Positions 35,451-48,374 of a stretch of DNA of 64,000 nt are shown one piece after another. Made by a program: the position numbers and the translations under genes. The stretch comes from Hippophae tibetana (lineage: Eukaryota; Streptophyta; Magnoliopsida; Rosales; Elaeagnaceae), in assembly GCA_037013495.1 (NCBI GenBank), contig CM072809.1, forward strand, positions 992,001-1,056,000. The letters run 5' to 3'. Positions within the stretch are counted from its first letter, which is position 1. Every line of letters starts with the position of its first letter. The notes beneath the pieces were generated by a model that was not told the origin of the DNA, did no database searches, and saw only the letters and a list, made by a program, of their open reading frames with translations.

Positions 35451-37745
35451 TCAACAGAATGTATTTATACTATTTATGTTACAGTAAAATTGAAGAATCT
35501 CATTTTTCATCATATTAATTAAAATTAACAGGTTGCATATATTTTTCTATGCATTATTTTTCATTTTGATCAATTTTATCTTTAATAATTTTTATTTTAG
35601 ACAATTTTATCATTGTTAATTTTTACTTTAGACAATTTTATTCAATTGTGATGTTTTTCAGAAAAGAAAATAGTAATTTATTCATAAAAATTAGACATTT
35701 ATTTAAGTAAAAAATCAAGATTTATACATTTTTTAATATATATTATCATTTTAATGAAAAAAATTATTAAATTAAAAAAAGAGAGCTTACTTGATATATT
35801 TATTATTGGATTGATGAGATAGTTATCTTAATTTTTATTTTATCATAGATATTATTTTACTCTTTTATTCGTATAACTATCATGTTAGCACTATACTATT
35901 AATTTCCCTGTACGTAATATATTATCAGATTATGCATTATATAATTTTGAACCTATTTTTTTAAATAAAATTTATACCATAATAAGTTTTAAGGTAACAT
36001 TCTTTATATTTTTTAAATTTCAATGATCGTTATCTAGATTTTATTCTAAAATAAAAACACACTCTCTAGAAATCCTAATTTATTATGTAATATTAACTTA
36101 TACTAATAATTATTATATCTTATGTTATTATGAAAATTCATACCACCTTTAATAGTCAAACCATTTTTAAATGATGATGAATGTAAGGAAATAATGCTTT
36201 AAATAATGAAGTAGCTAGGTCAATTTCTTCGTAAAATCTTGATTGGACAACTAAATAAAAAAACGGAAAAATACTTATTTGACTATTAAGTAATTAATGC
36301 ATAAATATTTTAGATTACTATATTTTTTTATTTTTCTTTTTTGTTAACATTTTTCCTCAAATATGTTTTTGGTATAAGATAGTGTCATTTGTAATAATAA
36401 TAAAAACAATAGAAAATACATACAGTTTAATAATCATTCTAATTTTGTAGAAATAAAATAAATTATTTTAATAAATTCATAATTACATAGTTGTACTAAA
36501 TGTAGTACTCATATTTTCAAATATTAATAGATACTTTTTTTAATTTGGGAAAAAATAAAAATATAAAGTTATAAAATATAACATATATGTATATGGATTA
36601 TTTTAATGATTGGAATTTATTACATCATTATATCATAATTATTGAGATTTAAAAAATAGAGAAAAATCGTTATTTTTAATATCAAACAGTTAAGATATAA
36701 TATTATTATTAAGTGTTTTTAAAAAATAGCTAATTTAATTTTTTTTTATTTTAATTATGAGATGACAATTTAGTCCCTTTATTTATATAAAAGATATCAT
36801 TTAATCTCTTTAAGTTAGGAAATATGTCACTTAGTCATTTTTATTTTAAAAAAGATATTTAATAATTTTAAAATTATTTTATAAATTTTTTATCAATGAT
36901 ATATCTCCTTATTTTACTGTTCAATATTATCTTTTGCATTATTTATTTTAAAAAATTTATTAATACTACTAAAAGTACTTATGTAATTCATTTTTATAAA
37001 TAAAAAGAATAATGTACATATTTTTTTTATGAATAAAATAACTAATGAATATATTTTTTATAAGTAAAATAATTAATGAGTATTTTTATGAATTTAAACA
37101 ATTAAATTATATTTTTAATTAAAGAAAATGGCCACAAAACATTTATCTTAAAAAATATATCGTAAAAGATATGTTTTAACATCACGTCGTTTCAGAATAC
37201 TTTTATAGGGGTTTGAGATATCTCAGTTAATATCCAAAATACCTTTTTAACATTTTTATGAAGATTTTTTCCTTTTTGGCAATTAAATAGAATAAAAAAA
37301 TTGTTATTTTTAACTAATTATTTATGAAAATATTTTATCATTCCTATCAATTAGTTATAAAAAAAAAATTTATCGTGATTTAATAAAATTATTGGAGTAT
37401 TGTATTTTTTAATAATTGTTTATATTAATTGTTTTTTTAAAGACATAAATTTAATAATTTTTATTTTTTTAAATTTTTAGTAGAAAATATTAAAAAATAT
37501 TTAATATAAAAAATTACTTCTTTAGGTCTAATTAATTTTCATAAAGAAAAAATAAAAATATTTCACTAAAAAATTAAAAGGATATTTTTAATAAAAAAAT
37601 TGATTATTATTAGAAAAATAAAAATTATATGAATAATTAAATTATAATATTAAGACGATTTTTTTTTAATATTAATGTATTAGTAAAATACCTCTAAAAA
37701 TAAATATTTCCGTCATTTGACTCCAAGTCAAGCTAAAAACTAGCA
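35451..37745. other. AT-rich intergenic DNA upstream of the Nudix gene
   Basis: About 2.3 kb of strongly AT-rich sequence without coding frames. The promoter of the Nudix gene should be in the last few hundred bases. Confidence 0.5.
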
Positions 37746-37748
37746 CTC

Positions 37749-40700
37749 ATGGCCTGCATTTTCTGCTGTCACCTCTCTCCCAAAATCCGTTACTGTATCT
37801 CCTCTGTCAGTAATTCCAGTGCTACCAATACTTGCTCCTCTACGACGCCGTTTGCATTTGGTTTTAATTTTAGTTCCATCTCTCTTCACCCTCGTCCAAG
37901 AGCCACTCTTCGTCCGCTATCAGTATTATCAGCAAGTGGCGGCTTTACTTGGGACGATGTCCTTCGAATTTCTCAACCCGATAGCGTTCAAGACAATCCT
38001 TCAGACCTCAAAGGCTACTTTGAAAAGATTAAACTGTGCAATCGAGGATCAGTGAGGAGCCTTTCGTTCTTTTACTTTTTCGCTTGTATTACAATTTTCT
38101 CAGTCGCCAAACGGACTTTTATTTCGCTTTACATTTTTCTTAGCTACCAAAACCTGCGCTATATCTCAGTTTTATTCATGAATTTCTTGCAGGATTCGCA
38201 ATTTGAGTTCCTTCCGTTTGTAATTGAGGACCGAATCGTTGGTTACGTACATAAAGGGTCAGGTTTTTAGAGATTCTGCGCAGTTAACTCATTCTGAGTT
38301 TTTCTTATGAACGCGAGTGAGATCATTCTTAAATTGGTGCAGTTTTTCCGATCATTTAAGGAGGTTTCAGAACGTGTTCGTTATCCCGGAAGATAGATGT
38401 AATGGTGACCAAGTAACCTTGCATTCATCGCTCAAGACACCAGAAGAGAGGACCAGAGGAGTAGGAGAAGTTATCAAAAGCTTGGGGGAACTGATTCCAG
38501 GTGTACGCAATGAGGTACTACTTAAGCTAGCTGAGCATTGTCTTAATTCATATTCTATATTTGGTGGTTCCTGCCTCCATGTCCTTTTCTCTTGCTAAAA
38601 CAATGCACAAATGTACTAGGGATATTGTTAATCTGAGTATGAATTCTTTGAAGTTAATGTGTGGTAGAGAAATAGGACCTTTGTCACTTACCTAAACTAT
38701 TATCGGTGTCAATCAGCTGTATCCCGTGACTTCATCTTTTGGTGCTCCAACATTTTTCTCGCTAGAGCGTGCAGCTGCTCCATATTTTGGAATTAAGGTT
38801 TGTTTTTGCCTCCTGGTCTCTCCATGGCCCTTTGAAAAGTACATTTCTCTAGTATTGGCATCCGTTGATGTTAATGCTATAGCAGTGTTGTGCGATTCTC
38901 TTGCAACTAATTGTAAATTTTATAGTGTGTATATAACATAAGTCATTCAATAGCACCCTTTTTAATCAATGTAGAGTACTCTTTTTAATCAATGTAGAGT
39001 ACTCTTTTTAATCAATGTAGGATACTTTTTTTATACAATAACACCCTCTCAAATTTTTAACCTATTTTTATTATATTCTAATTTTATTTGAGTCACTTGT
39101 TTTTATTTATTTCTTTTTAAAGGTCCATGTAATTTTATTTTTTATGTGAAAGGCTCATTAATTTTTTTTTTGTTCCATTGATCGATGAAGCTCTTATAAC
39201 ATGTAAATTTTATATAATGAATAAGTAACACTGATTCATTCTTAAATTTGTTTGAACATTTGTGACATGATTGGATCGATTGTTTAAGTTGTACTATTCA
39301 ATAATTGTAGCTTCACTCCTAGGCATGTTTGAACGGCAAAAGAATATTATGTATGCGCTAGTTGCATTTAGAAAAATAAAAATAAAAAAGTTAATTCTTT
39401 TATTTCTTCTTTATTTATTGAATACTTTAAGGTTCTAATGAATCTTGGTATCACAATCCGTCTATGGCAAGCATTATGGACGATACTTATTCTTTTATTG
39501 GTACACTATACTAAAGATGCATGATATTTCATTTAAAATGAATTTAATAACCAATACTAATGAACATATATGGAGGCAATGATTTGGATTGTTCTACCGA
39601 TAGTATAAACTGAATACTTCTTCCGCTTGTTATAACAGGTTTATGGAGTTCAAATGAATGGTTACGTTGAGAAAGATGGCCAGGAATATTTATGGATAGG
39701 GAAAAGAAGTCAACTGAAACAAACTTTCCCAGGGATGCTTGATAATCTCGCTGCTGGAGGACTGGTTCGTGAAATGGGAAAGATATTCATTTACCATAAC
39801 TGACATTTCATATAAAAATTTAGACTCTGAATGTCTCAATAATTTGACCCAAATTTACTAAAAAACAAAAGAAGAAATAAAATTTGCATTCTTGTCGTCT
39901 CCACCTATTGCAGAACCAACATAAAATGGATTCATTAGAATTTTTAATATGTGACAATTTTATTTGATGATTACTTCTCATTTCCTATTTTGATCTTCAA
40001 GAATATATATTCATGTTTGCTTCTCTCAGCTCTTTGCCATGTCAGTAGAGGGGTTTCCCCTTTTTGCTTAGAATGCATGCTTGGATAAAACAATATAATA
40101 CTTTCGTTTTGGCTTGTATAAGATTGAGTTATGTTTCTTGATAAAAATTTAGTTAGATTTCAATCTTGAAAAGCAATAACAGATATGATAATGATAAGGA
40201 CCATATTTTTATTTCATTTTAATATCAATTATCTAGTTTATTTTCTTCTTCATTCCCTTCATTTATGCTTGTTAGGTCATATTTCTCTGATGGTAATTGC
40301 AGCCTCATGGGATTGCATGCAGTGACAATCTTGTGAAGGAATGTGAAGAAGAAGCAGGGATACCTAAATCAATTTCTAGTAGGTAAGCCTTGTGTTTGGC
40401 TACATCAATGTGACTTATAAAGTTTATTGACTGCAATGTGGATTTTGGAGCTGGGCGCACCACACATCTATTTCCTCGTGGCATATTTTTCTTAACCTTC
40501 ATCTGATGGGCTCAAAAATGCTTTTCTTTTAGAGCTAAATCAGTTGGTGCTGTTTCTTATATGGACATTGATGGACACGGATATAAGAGGGATGCTTTAT
40601 TTTGTTATGATTTAAAGCTTCCTGAAAGTTTTATACCCAAGAATAAAGGTGAAGCTCTTTAGACCTGATTTTCCTTTAGTAAATTGGGAAAACATTCTAG

Positions 40701-41465
40701 TAGATTTTTTTGGTCATGCAGTTACTCTGTATTATTTGCAATCTTTCTTCTGAGAAGGCTCAACTCATATGTAATGACCATCGAAATGTGGCAGATGGAG
40801 AAGTAGAGAGTTTCCAGTTGATCCCTGTGACAAATGTTGCAAACATTGTTCGAAGAAGTTACTTTTTCAAGTCAAATTGCTCTCTTGTAATCATTGATTT
40901 TTTGCTTCGACATGGGTATTGCTTCTTTTCTACTTGTTTTCATATAAGTAAGAGATGACTACTCGGTTGTGAAGTATGCAACCGTAACTATGACCTCCAT
41001 AACCATTGTCTTCATCTTCTCCTGCATGTGACTACTGGAAGAAAAATGCTAGTACTGAAAAAGATTAAGTTAATTCTGTTTACTTTAGGGCCAGGTCCTT
41101 GCTCCCATTGAATAAAGATAATGGAAAAGTTTTATATTATTCTGAAATACTCATGCCAATTAAGACATATCACGTGTTAAAATAACTTTAAAAATTGGGA
41201 AATTATTTATTTTTCAAAAAACTCTTGTCACGTGGCACACTATGGTTAATGTATGGAACTAACATTTCTCTTACAACTATGGCCATTAAGTACATGAAAA
41301 TTTGCAACTATTTGTTCCGATTACTTGTGTGAAAACTAAGACATTTGTTCGTCAAGATCATTTTTATTGTTAATTTGTTTTTGTAACCGATGCAGGTATA
41401 TCAGTCCTGAATGTTTTGGGTACTTGGATCTTCTACGAAGTTTAAGGAGTGGGGATTGCTCCTAG
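37749..41465 (+). CDS. Plastid-type Nudix hydrolase, NUDT20/NUDT24-like, 9 exons
   Basis: Exons: 37749-38051, 38193-38257, 38343-38514, 38717-38797, 39639-39764, 40303-40382, 40533-40648, 40795-40915, 41396-41465. All introns are GT-AG and the exons join to 1134 nt, 377 aa. The first about 60 residues are Ser/Thr-rich with few acidic residues, plausible as a transit peptide. A DUF4743-type region follows (GYFEKIKLCNRGS, FVIEDRIVGYVHKG, FSLERAAAPYFGIK). The Nudix box spans residues 247-269; its core is KECEEEAGI, matching REUxEExGU with K for R. The first canonical Glu of the box is not at its usual place, which I believe is normal for this subfamily. Arabidopsis and yeast relatives are reported to hydrolyse oxidised, damaged forms of thiamin diphosphate, so this is a likely thiamin-damage pre-emption enzyme. 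An AATAAA signal lies at 41771. Confidence 0.94.
38958..39026 (+). repeat. Three-copy 23-24-bp tandem repeat in intron 4 of the Nudix gene
   Basis: Units of the type CTTTTTAATCAATGTAGAGTA, the last diverged to ATGTAGGATAC. They lie between exon 4 and exon 5. Confidence 0.85.
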
Positions 41466-41469
41466 TAAG

Positions 41470-42536
41470 AGTAAATCCATTGTAGTGGTTCAAGTTTTAT
41501 CTTACGAATTGCGTAGGAGATAACTTGGTTCTTGATATCAGACTTTTAATTCTGGGTACATAATTTCCAAGTTTGAGGAAAATTTTAATTTTGTGGCAAT
41601 ATTTACAGTATGTTTGTTGGCTCTCCAAGGATTGGACAATTTTTGTCTAATTGAGAATTTGGTTTTGAAGTTAAATTGTATTGTAAAGGCTTATTAGTGT
41701 ACATGTATGCAAAAAGTTATTACCACATCGAGTTGAACTCTCTCCACAGGGAGTTTTGAACTTTTATTGAAATAAATATAATAAGTATAGTTATATGGCA
41801 AAATTATAGATAACGGAATTTTGTAGTGGAGAGAGTTTCCATTTTTGGGCTAGGATCACAACATTCATAAATCATGCGTTTTTGCTAAAAGACATAATTT
41901 TTCTTAAAACTCATAATATCAGAACCCAGATCCATTATTGAGCTAATATCTCCCAGTCCAAGGATATTTTTATTTTGAAAAGTTTATTTACTAAGATATT
42001 TAATTATAGATTAAAAAATAAATTTTATTTTTTAATCAATAATCATCTATCATATTAATTGTATTTGTAAGTATCATGACATATATTTAAATTAGGTTTA
42101 AAGTGGAAAATGTGTTTTTTTCCTTTTTTCGTGTTGTAATTATAAAAGGAGTCATAAAATAACAAAATGTTAAAATTTAATAATATCTACAATAAAATAA
42201 TATTATTTGATACACATTATTAAAATATTATTATTTAAATGATAGTAAAATGAAAATGAAAATTTAAAAATGAATAAGACAAAATGACACCATTTGTATA
42301 AGGTGTTGATAAATGATAAGAATAATCATTAAAATAACAATTCTAGTTCCTATTAATGAAATGATGCACAAGAAAACTGATATGAATGATAAAAAAAAAT
42401 GTACATAAATTGATTTTATCTTTTATCCAAGGATTTTTTTAAAAGTAATCCCAAAAAAATACATTTTTAAATTATATAACTAAATAACTCAAATGTTATA
42501 TAATGCACTGTAACCGCTTTTTGCCCTAAAATAGAT
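41470..42536. other. 3' flank of the Nudix gene, no further gene
   Basis: Includes the probable 3' UTR (to about 41790) and then AT-rich intergenic sequence. Confidence 0.45.
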
Positions 42537-43744
42537 AGGTGACGTTTGTTTCATGGAATGAAATCAGAATCGGAATCGGAATCGGAATGGAATGTAATGG
42601 AAAGGAAACAATTTTGTTTGGTTTGACCACTGGAATCAAGCTCAGAATCAGGATTATAGTGTTTGGTTTGCCACTGGAATGGAATGAAAAAAACTATAAA
42701 TGACCTTAATACCCCTACATGTTGTAAAGTTCAAATAATGTCATTTAATTACTATTTTTTCGTCAGACAAAATACATTATTGAAATTATTATTTTTCTAA
42801 ATAAGTATTACTTAATTAAAAAGAAATATATTATTAAAATTATTATTTTTCTAAATAGGGTTTAGGGTTTTGAGGTTTAGGATGTGTGATTTAGGGTTTA
42901 GGGATTTAGGATTTGGGTTATATTTGTAGGTTAAGGTTTAGGGTTAAAATTATTATTTTTCTAAAAATAGTTTAGGGTTTTAGAATTTTGGATTTAGGGT
43001 TTAGGGTTTTAGGGTTTTAAGGTTTAAGGTTTAGGGTTTCTGGTTTTAGGATTTGGAATTTGGGGTTTAGGGTTTTGGGATTTATGTTTTAGGGTTTTGG
43101 GTTTTGGGATTTATGTTTTAAGGTTTAGGGTTTAGGGTTTAGAGATTTGGAGATTTGGGGTTTAGGGTTTTAGGGTTTAAGGTTTAGGGTTTAGGGATTT
43201 GGGGTTTAGGGTTTTAGGATTTGGAATTTGGGGTTTAGGGTTTTGGGATTTATGTTTTAGGGTTTCGGGTTTTGGGATTTATGTTTTAAGGTTTAGGGTT
43301 TAGGGTTTAGGGATTTGGGATTTGGGGTTTATGGTTTAGGGATTTGGGGATTTGGGGTTTAGGATTTAGGGTTTTAGGATTTGGAATTTGGGGATTTATG
43401 TTTTAAGGTTTAGGGTTTTATGGTTTAGGGATTTGAGGTTTAGGGTTTAAGGTTTTAGGATTTTAAGATTTTGATTTAGGGTTTTGAAATTTTGGGTTTA
43501 GGGTTTAGGGTTTTGGAATTTTGGGATTTGAATTTAAGGTTATATTTTAGGTGAGGGTAAAATTGGAAAAAAAGAAGTTTAGATGGGAATGGAATAATGA
43601 TTACCAAAGGTGGGAGAAGGAATTGTGATTCCTTCTCTTTTAGTAATCAGATTCCATTCCGCCCTCCATTCCGTCCAACCAAACACACAAAATGGAAGGA
43701 ATCAATTCTGATTCCATTCCATTCCCTCCAACCAAATGTGGGGA
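42537..43744. mobile_element. TIR element filled with degenerate telomere-like repeats
   Basis: The left end (from GACGTTTGTTTCATGGAATG, then AAATCAGAATCGGAATCGGA) and the complement of the right end (ACATTTGGTTGGAGGGAATG, then GAATGGAATCAGAATTGA) are imperfect inverted repeats rich in GGAAT. Subterminal GTTTGGTTTG / GTTTGGTTGG motifs are also repeated. Between them lies about 700 bp of TTTAGGG-like text. No transposase frame is present, so it is non-autonomous. The exact ends and target duplication are uncertain: ATAG occurs on both sides but may be chance. Confidence 0.6.
42856..43550 (+). repeat. Degenerate TTTAGGG (plant-telomere-like) array
   Basis: Continuous variants of TTTAGGG, often GTTTAGGGTTT, GATTTGGGG and TTTATGTTTTAGGG. 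There are larger internal duplications of about 125 bp (43048-43170 resembles 43217-43330). The degeneracy and embedding in a TIR element argue against a true chromosome end. Confidence 0.9.
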
Positions 43745-44113
43745 TAGTATTTGATGATTTTTGAAACTCTGAAATTGAGACTCATATCCACTAGAACATA
43801 ACTAATATATAAACTACATTAAACAACATTGAATGTTTTTTTTAATAATGTATCAAACACCTATACACTTAATTAAATTAGAAACTTACATGTACACTTA
43901 AATATATATCATTATACTGCAAGATAATTTAAAAGTTTTAAATATTCTACAAAATAACATTAATCTTCTAAAAAGAGTACACATATCCCATGAACATGAA
44001 AGAATTATGGCTGGTCTTGTTGGATCACTCCCAATTAATGATATTGACACAAAGAAAATACCAGATACATCAGCATTATTTATTTTTTAGTTTTAATAGA
44101 CTAGATAATAAAA
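43745..44113. other. Short intergenic stretch, nothing recognised
   Basis: AT-rich sequence between the TIR element and the target duplication of the second copia element. Confidence 0.5.
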
Positions 44114-44118
44114 CTATC

Positions 44119-44427
44119 TGTTGAAAAAACAAGAAATAACTCTACACAAAAGAGTTCTCTAGTTTGTATTATTTTCTTCATGTTTTCATTACAATTGTAT
44201 AGCTATTTATAAGGAAATTGTATTCCTTCAATTACTCTTTAAATTAAGCATTCCTTAATTTACTCCTTGAATTAAGCATTCCTTGTTTTACTCATTGAAT
44301 TAAGGATTCCTTGTTTTACTCATTGAATTAAGGATTCCTTGTTTTACTCCTTGAATTAAGCTCCTTGTTTTATTCCTTGAATTAAGGTCCTTGTTTTATT
44401 CTTTGAATTAAGGACTAATATCCAATA
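44119..44427 (-). repeat. 3' LTR of the second copia element, seven 28-bp units
   Basis: 309 bp. It has a TATA box (TATAAATA on the minus strand, 44221-44214). The part at about 44235-44415 is a tandem array of a 28-bp unit (TTACTCCTTGAATTAAGGAT-type) in about seven copies, against about ten in the other LTR. Confidence 0.94.
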
Positions 44428-44434
44428 CTCCCCC

Positions 44435-45861
44435 TCAAGCTGGATCCATAAGGTTTATGGATCCAAGCTTGGACAAAAGTCGTTGAAATTGATGAGAAGC
44501 CAAAGGCTTGGTGAAGATGTCAGCCAGTTGGTCGAAGCTTCTTGTATAATGTGTCTGAATCACCTGTGATTGAACTTGTTCACGAACGTAATGACAATCA
44601 ACTTCAATGTGTTTCATCCTCTCGTGAAACACTGAGTTTGATGCTATATGTATAGCTGCCTGATTGTCACAAAATAAGGACATAAGAAGAGTTGTAGGAA
44701 CACCTAAATCACACAGAAGACCTTTAAGTCATATCAACTCACACACAGTTGAAGCCATTGCACGATACTCTGCTTCGGCACTTGATCTGGCAATGACAGT
44801 TTTCTTCTTACTCTTCCATGTGACCAGGTTTCCACCGACAAATGTATAGTAGCCAGTGGTGGACTTGCGATCAATTGCATTCCCTGCCCAATCAGCATCA
44901 CAATACCCCATGATTTGTGTGTTGCCATTCTTCTTCATGATAATACCACGACCCACTGATCCTTTTAAGTAGCGTAAGATCCTTTTAACAAGGGTCAAAT
45001 GCTCAAGTGTCGGGGAATGCATGAATTGGCTCACAATACTTACAGAATATGTGATGTCAGGTCTGGTGATTGTTAGGTAGATCAACTTACCAACCAGTCG
45101 TTGGTAATAACTTATATCCATGAGTGGCGTGCCCTTCAAGCTAGGTTTGAGCTTGTTGTCAAGAGGGGTAATGGCTGGTTTAGCATCGCTCATGTTAGCT
45201 TCCTTAAGCAAATCTAGGACATATTTCCTTTGGTTAAGAAAGAGTCCCTTATGCGAGGTTGCCATTTCTATACCAAGAAAGTACATCAATATCCCAAGGT
45301 CTTTAATTGCAAACCTTTGTCTGAGGGACTGTTTGAGGTTGAAAATCTCGTCAGCATTATCACCTGTAATTATCAGATCATCTATATAAATCAGCACAAC
45401 CAATTTGCCCATAGCTCCTGTGCGAACAAATAGTGAGGAATCAGCATTGTTGCTTTTGAAACCAACACTAGTAAGAACTGAGCTTAGCTTGGCATACCAA
45501 GCTCGTGGGGACTGTTTCAAACCATAAATGGATTTGTGCAATTTGCACACTAAATCCAGTTCATTGCTTTGAGGATACCCAGGTGGCAATTTCATATAGA
45601 CTTCTTCTTTGAGATCACCATGCAAGAATACATTCTTCACATCCATTTGGTACATGGACCACCCCTTGTTTACAGCCACAGACAGTAGCACTCTTACTGT
45701 GTTCATTTTTGCAACAGGTGAAAATGTTTCTTTGTAATCCACCTCGAATGTTTGAGTGAATCCCCGAGCCACCAATCTTGCTTTATACCTCTCAATTGAT
45801 CCATCTGACTTGAATTTGAGCTTATAGATCCATTTGCAACCCACAACTTTCTTGCCTTTTT
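44435..45861 (-). pseudogene. Copia 2 reverse transcriptase and RNase H
   Basis: The reverse transcriptase runs from GCKWIYKLKFK through YKARLVARGFTQ, QMDVKNVFLHGDL, YGLKQSPRAWYAKL and the catalytic IYIDDLIITG, to ITRPDITYSVSIVSQFMHSP. RNase H follows with GYCDADWAGNAIDRKSTTGY, the SSAEAEYRAMA block and, after an in-frame TGA at about 44727-44729, [11 protein letters not shown] and [10 protein letters not shown], ending at 44435. The frame is offset from the upstream integrase frame by a one-base length change in an A run (T5 at 45857-45861 on the plus strand). Apart from these two lesions all catalytic blocks are present. Confidence 0.93.
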
Positions 45862-48311
45862 GGAAGTTTGGTGATGCTCCATGTGTTGTGTTGATCTAGG
45901 GCTTTAAGTTCTTCTTGCATGGCTTCCTTCCACACCTCTTGGCTGTTGGCCTCATGAAAGTTTTGAGGCTCACTGTAACTCGATATAGTGCTGAGGAATG
46001 CGGCATGGGTTGGTGTCACTCTCTTATATGACACATAATTTGAGATGGGATGTGTGGGTTTGTAGGTGACAAAGTCTTGAAGTCTTGTGGGAGGTTGCCT
46101 AACACACATTGGATTATGTCGTGGAACAGAAGGAGTTATCTCACATTCGTTCACATCTTGTACCATATTGTGAGGATCATCTTGATTATCACCATCTTCA
46201 TGCAGTGTACCATTAAAACGAGACCCTCCATTGTTACTTTCAGTGAAAGATGCATCAATGTTGACATGGTTGGGATCTTGTTGTTGTGGAGCCTCAAGTT
46301 CGATTCTTGGTAATAGAAACACATCCAAGATGCCATCCCCTTGACTTGTGATTTCATGTGACTTGCTGAAAAAAAGGTTAGTTTCATAAAATCGAACATC
46401 TTTAGACACAATTAATCTCCTAAGTTGAGGATCATAACACTTATATCCCTTTTGTGTAGATGAATAACCAAGAAAAATACATTTAACAACTCTAGGATCC
46501 AATTTATCTCGATGATGAGATTGAACATGTACAAAACAGATGCAACCAAAGACTCTAAGGTGTGAAAGGTTAATTTTCCTTCCTTTCACGACCTCTAGAG
46601 GAGACTTGAAATTCAAGACTCGACTAGGTAATCTATTGATGATGTAAGCAGCTACCATAACCCCTTGGGACCAGAATCTCTTTGGTACATTCATTTGTAG
46701 CATTAATGCTTTAGTTTTTTCAAGTAAGTCCTGGTTTTTGCGTTCAACTATACCATTTTGTTGAGGTGTGCCAACACAACTTGTTTGATTCATAATGCCA
46801 TGAATGCTCAAATATTGTTTCATGATATGTGACATGTATTCAGTGCCATTGTCAGACCTTAAGGTTTGAATTTTAGAAGAGAAGTGATTTTTAACAAGAT
46901 TATAAAAGTACTTAAATACTTCCATAACTTCATTCTTAGACTTTAAAAGATATAACCATGTGACTTGAGAGAAATCATCAACAAAAATCACAAAATACTT
47001 ATAACCATCAAAAGATTCATTAATTGGTCCCCATACATCTGAATGAACTAGTTCAAAACACTTACTAGCCCTAGACAAGGAAGAATTAAAAGGCAATCTA
47101 GTGGCCTTAGACAAGTGGCAAGTTTCACATGCAATTTCATCATTTCCTAAGTTTGGAAATAAAGTTGACAAAATTGGTAGAGAAGGGTGAGCTAAACGTT
47201 GATGCCACAATTGATTATCTTGGATAGGATTAAAATTGGCTTGAAACCCTCTGGGATTGCTCTTGGATATGTAATAGAGACCATCTAAGTAAAACCCTTT
47301 ACCAATCGTCTTTTTGGTGACACAATCCTGAAAAATGACATTGTGAGGAGAAAAAATGGCTAAGCAATTCAAGGTATTTGTGATTTTTCCTACAGATAGA
47401 AGTTGGAAAGGAAAGAAAGGTACATATAAAACTGCCGACTCGATTTCATCTGACATTAATTTTATTTTTTCCTTTCCTAAAACCTTTAAATTCTCACCAT
47501 TTGCAATTGAAACTTGAGAAGGATTTGCTAATTTTTCAAACTTATGAGACTTTGACACATGGTTTGTCATATGATCTGTGGCACCTGAATCTACAACCCA
47601 AAAATCATGCAATATATTTATTTTAAGAGCAGTTTTAAAGGCTTTTATGATACCTTGCATGTCCTCTTGTGGTATGAGTTTTGTATCTATCAAGAAGCCC
47701 ACAAACTTGCCTAGCAATGCTGTCGAGTTTCCTTCTTCTATGCTATCCACACAGTCAATTCTAGCTCCTCTTGTCTTGCTTTGAAGATACAACATAAACT
47801 CATTCATGAGTTCAGCTGGATTCGCTGTGAAGTTCTTGAATGGATCAGACCCATTAGAGGTAGAGGCAAAAGCATGATTAGCACGGTGTCCAGTATGATT
47901 CACTTTCTGTAAACCCTTATCCTTTATAAAATCAGGTTTTAATTCTGGATGTAGAATCCAACATGTGTCCTTAACATGACCCGTATGGTTGCAATGTTGA
48001 CACTTCAAGTTTGGATGCTTCCCTTTGTACTTCCTCTCGTTGGTTAGATAGGCTCTTGCCTCAGGTGAACTAGCCATTGTATCCTTGTTCATGACTTTCC
48101 TTCTTACTTCTTCACGTTGAATTGTCGCACATACATTGGTGAAGGAAGGAAGTTCAGTATTCATGAGTATATGGCATCGTATATCTTCATATATTGAATC
48201 CAGACTGGACAAAAGTTGAAATATCTTATATTCTTCCGCTCTCTTTCGTAGCAGAGCTACATCGGTTGTATGAGGACGATATATTTCCAACTCATTCCAC
48301 ATGTTTTTCAT
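45822..48311 (-). pseudogene. Copia 2 gag C-terminus, protease, integrase and start of RT
   Basis: 829 codons open. In order: the rest of gag with a CCHC knuckle (CQHCNHTGHVKDTC), the protease active site in VVDSGATDHMT, GAG-pre-integrase (LWHQRLAHPSLPIL and CETCHLSKATRLPF), and the integrase core with its D-D-35-E elements (HSDVWGP, RSDNGTEY, GTPQQNGIVERKN). A C-terminal integrase part (LRVFGCICFVHV, FLGYSSTQKGYKCY) and the N-terminal edge of the reverse transcriptase follow. The frame then runs out because of the one-base change near 45857-45861. Confidence 0.93.
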
Positions 48312-48374
48312 GATTCCTAAGAGTTGTACAAAAGGCTTGCCATCTTGTTGCAGATCTGAGATGTCTTTCTTTAA

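Noticed and set aside
26341..41465. A shared bidirectional promoter between oxygenase and Nudix genes
   Set aside because: The two starts are 4.7 kb apart with repeats and a gene fragment between them.
42856..43550. True chromosome end or ancestral telomere fusion
   Set aside because: The repeats are highly degenerate, single-direction, embedded between inverted repeats, and have a relative at 19085-19400.
45120..47784. Plus-strand frames opposite the second copia element
   Set aside because: They are antisense shadows of the minus-strand pol frame.
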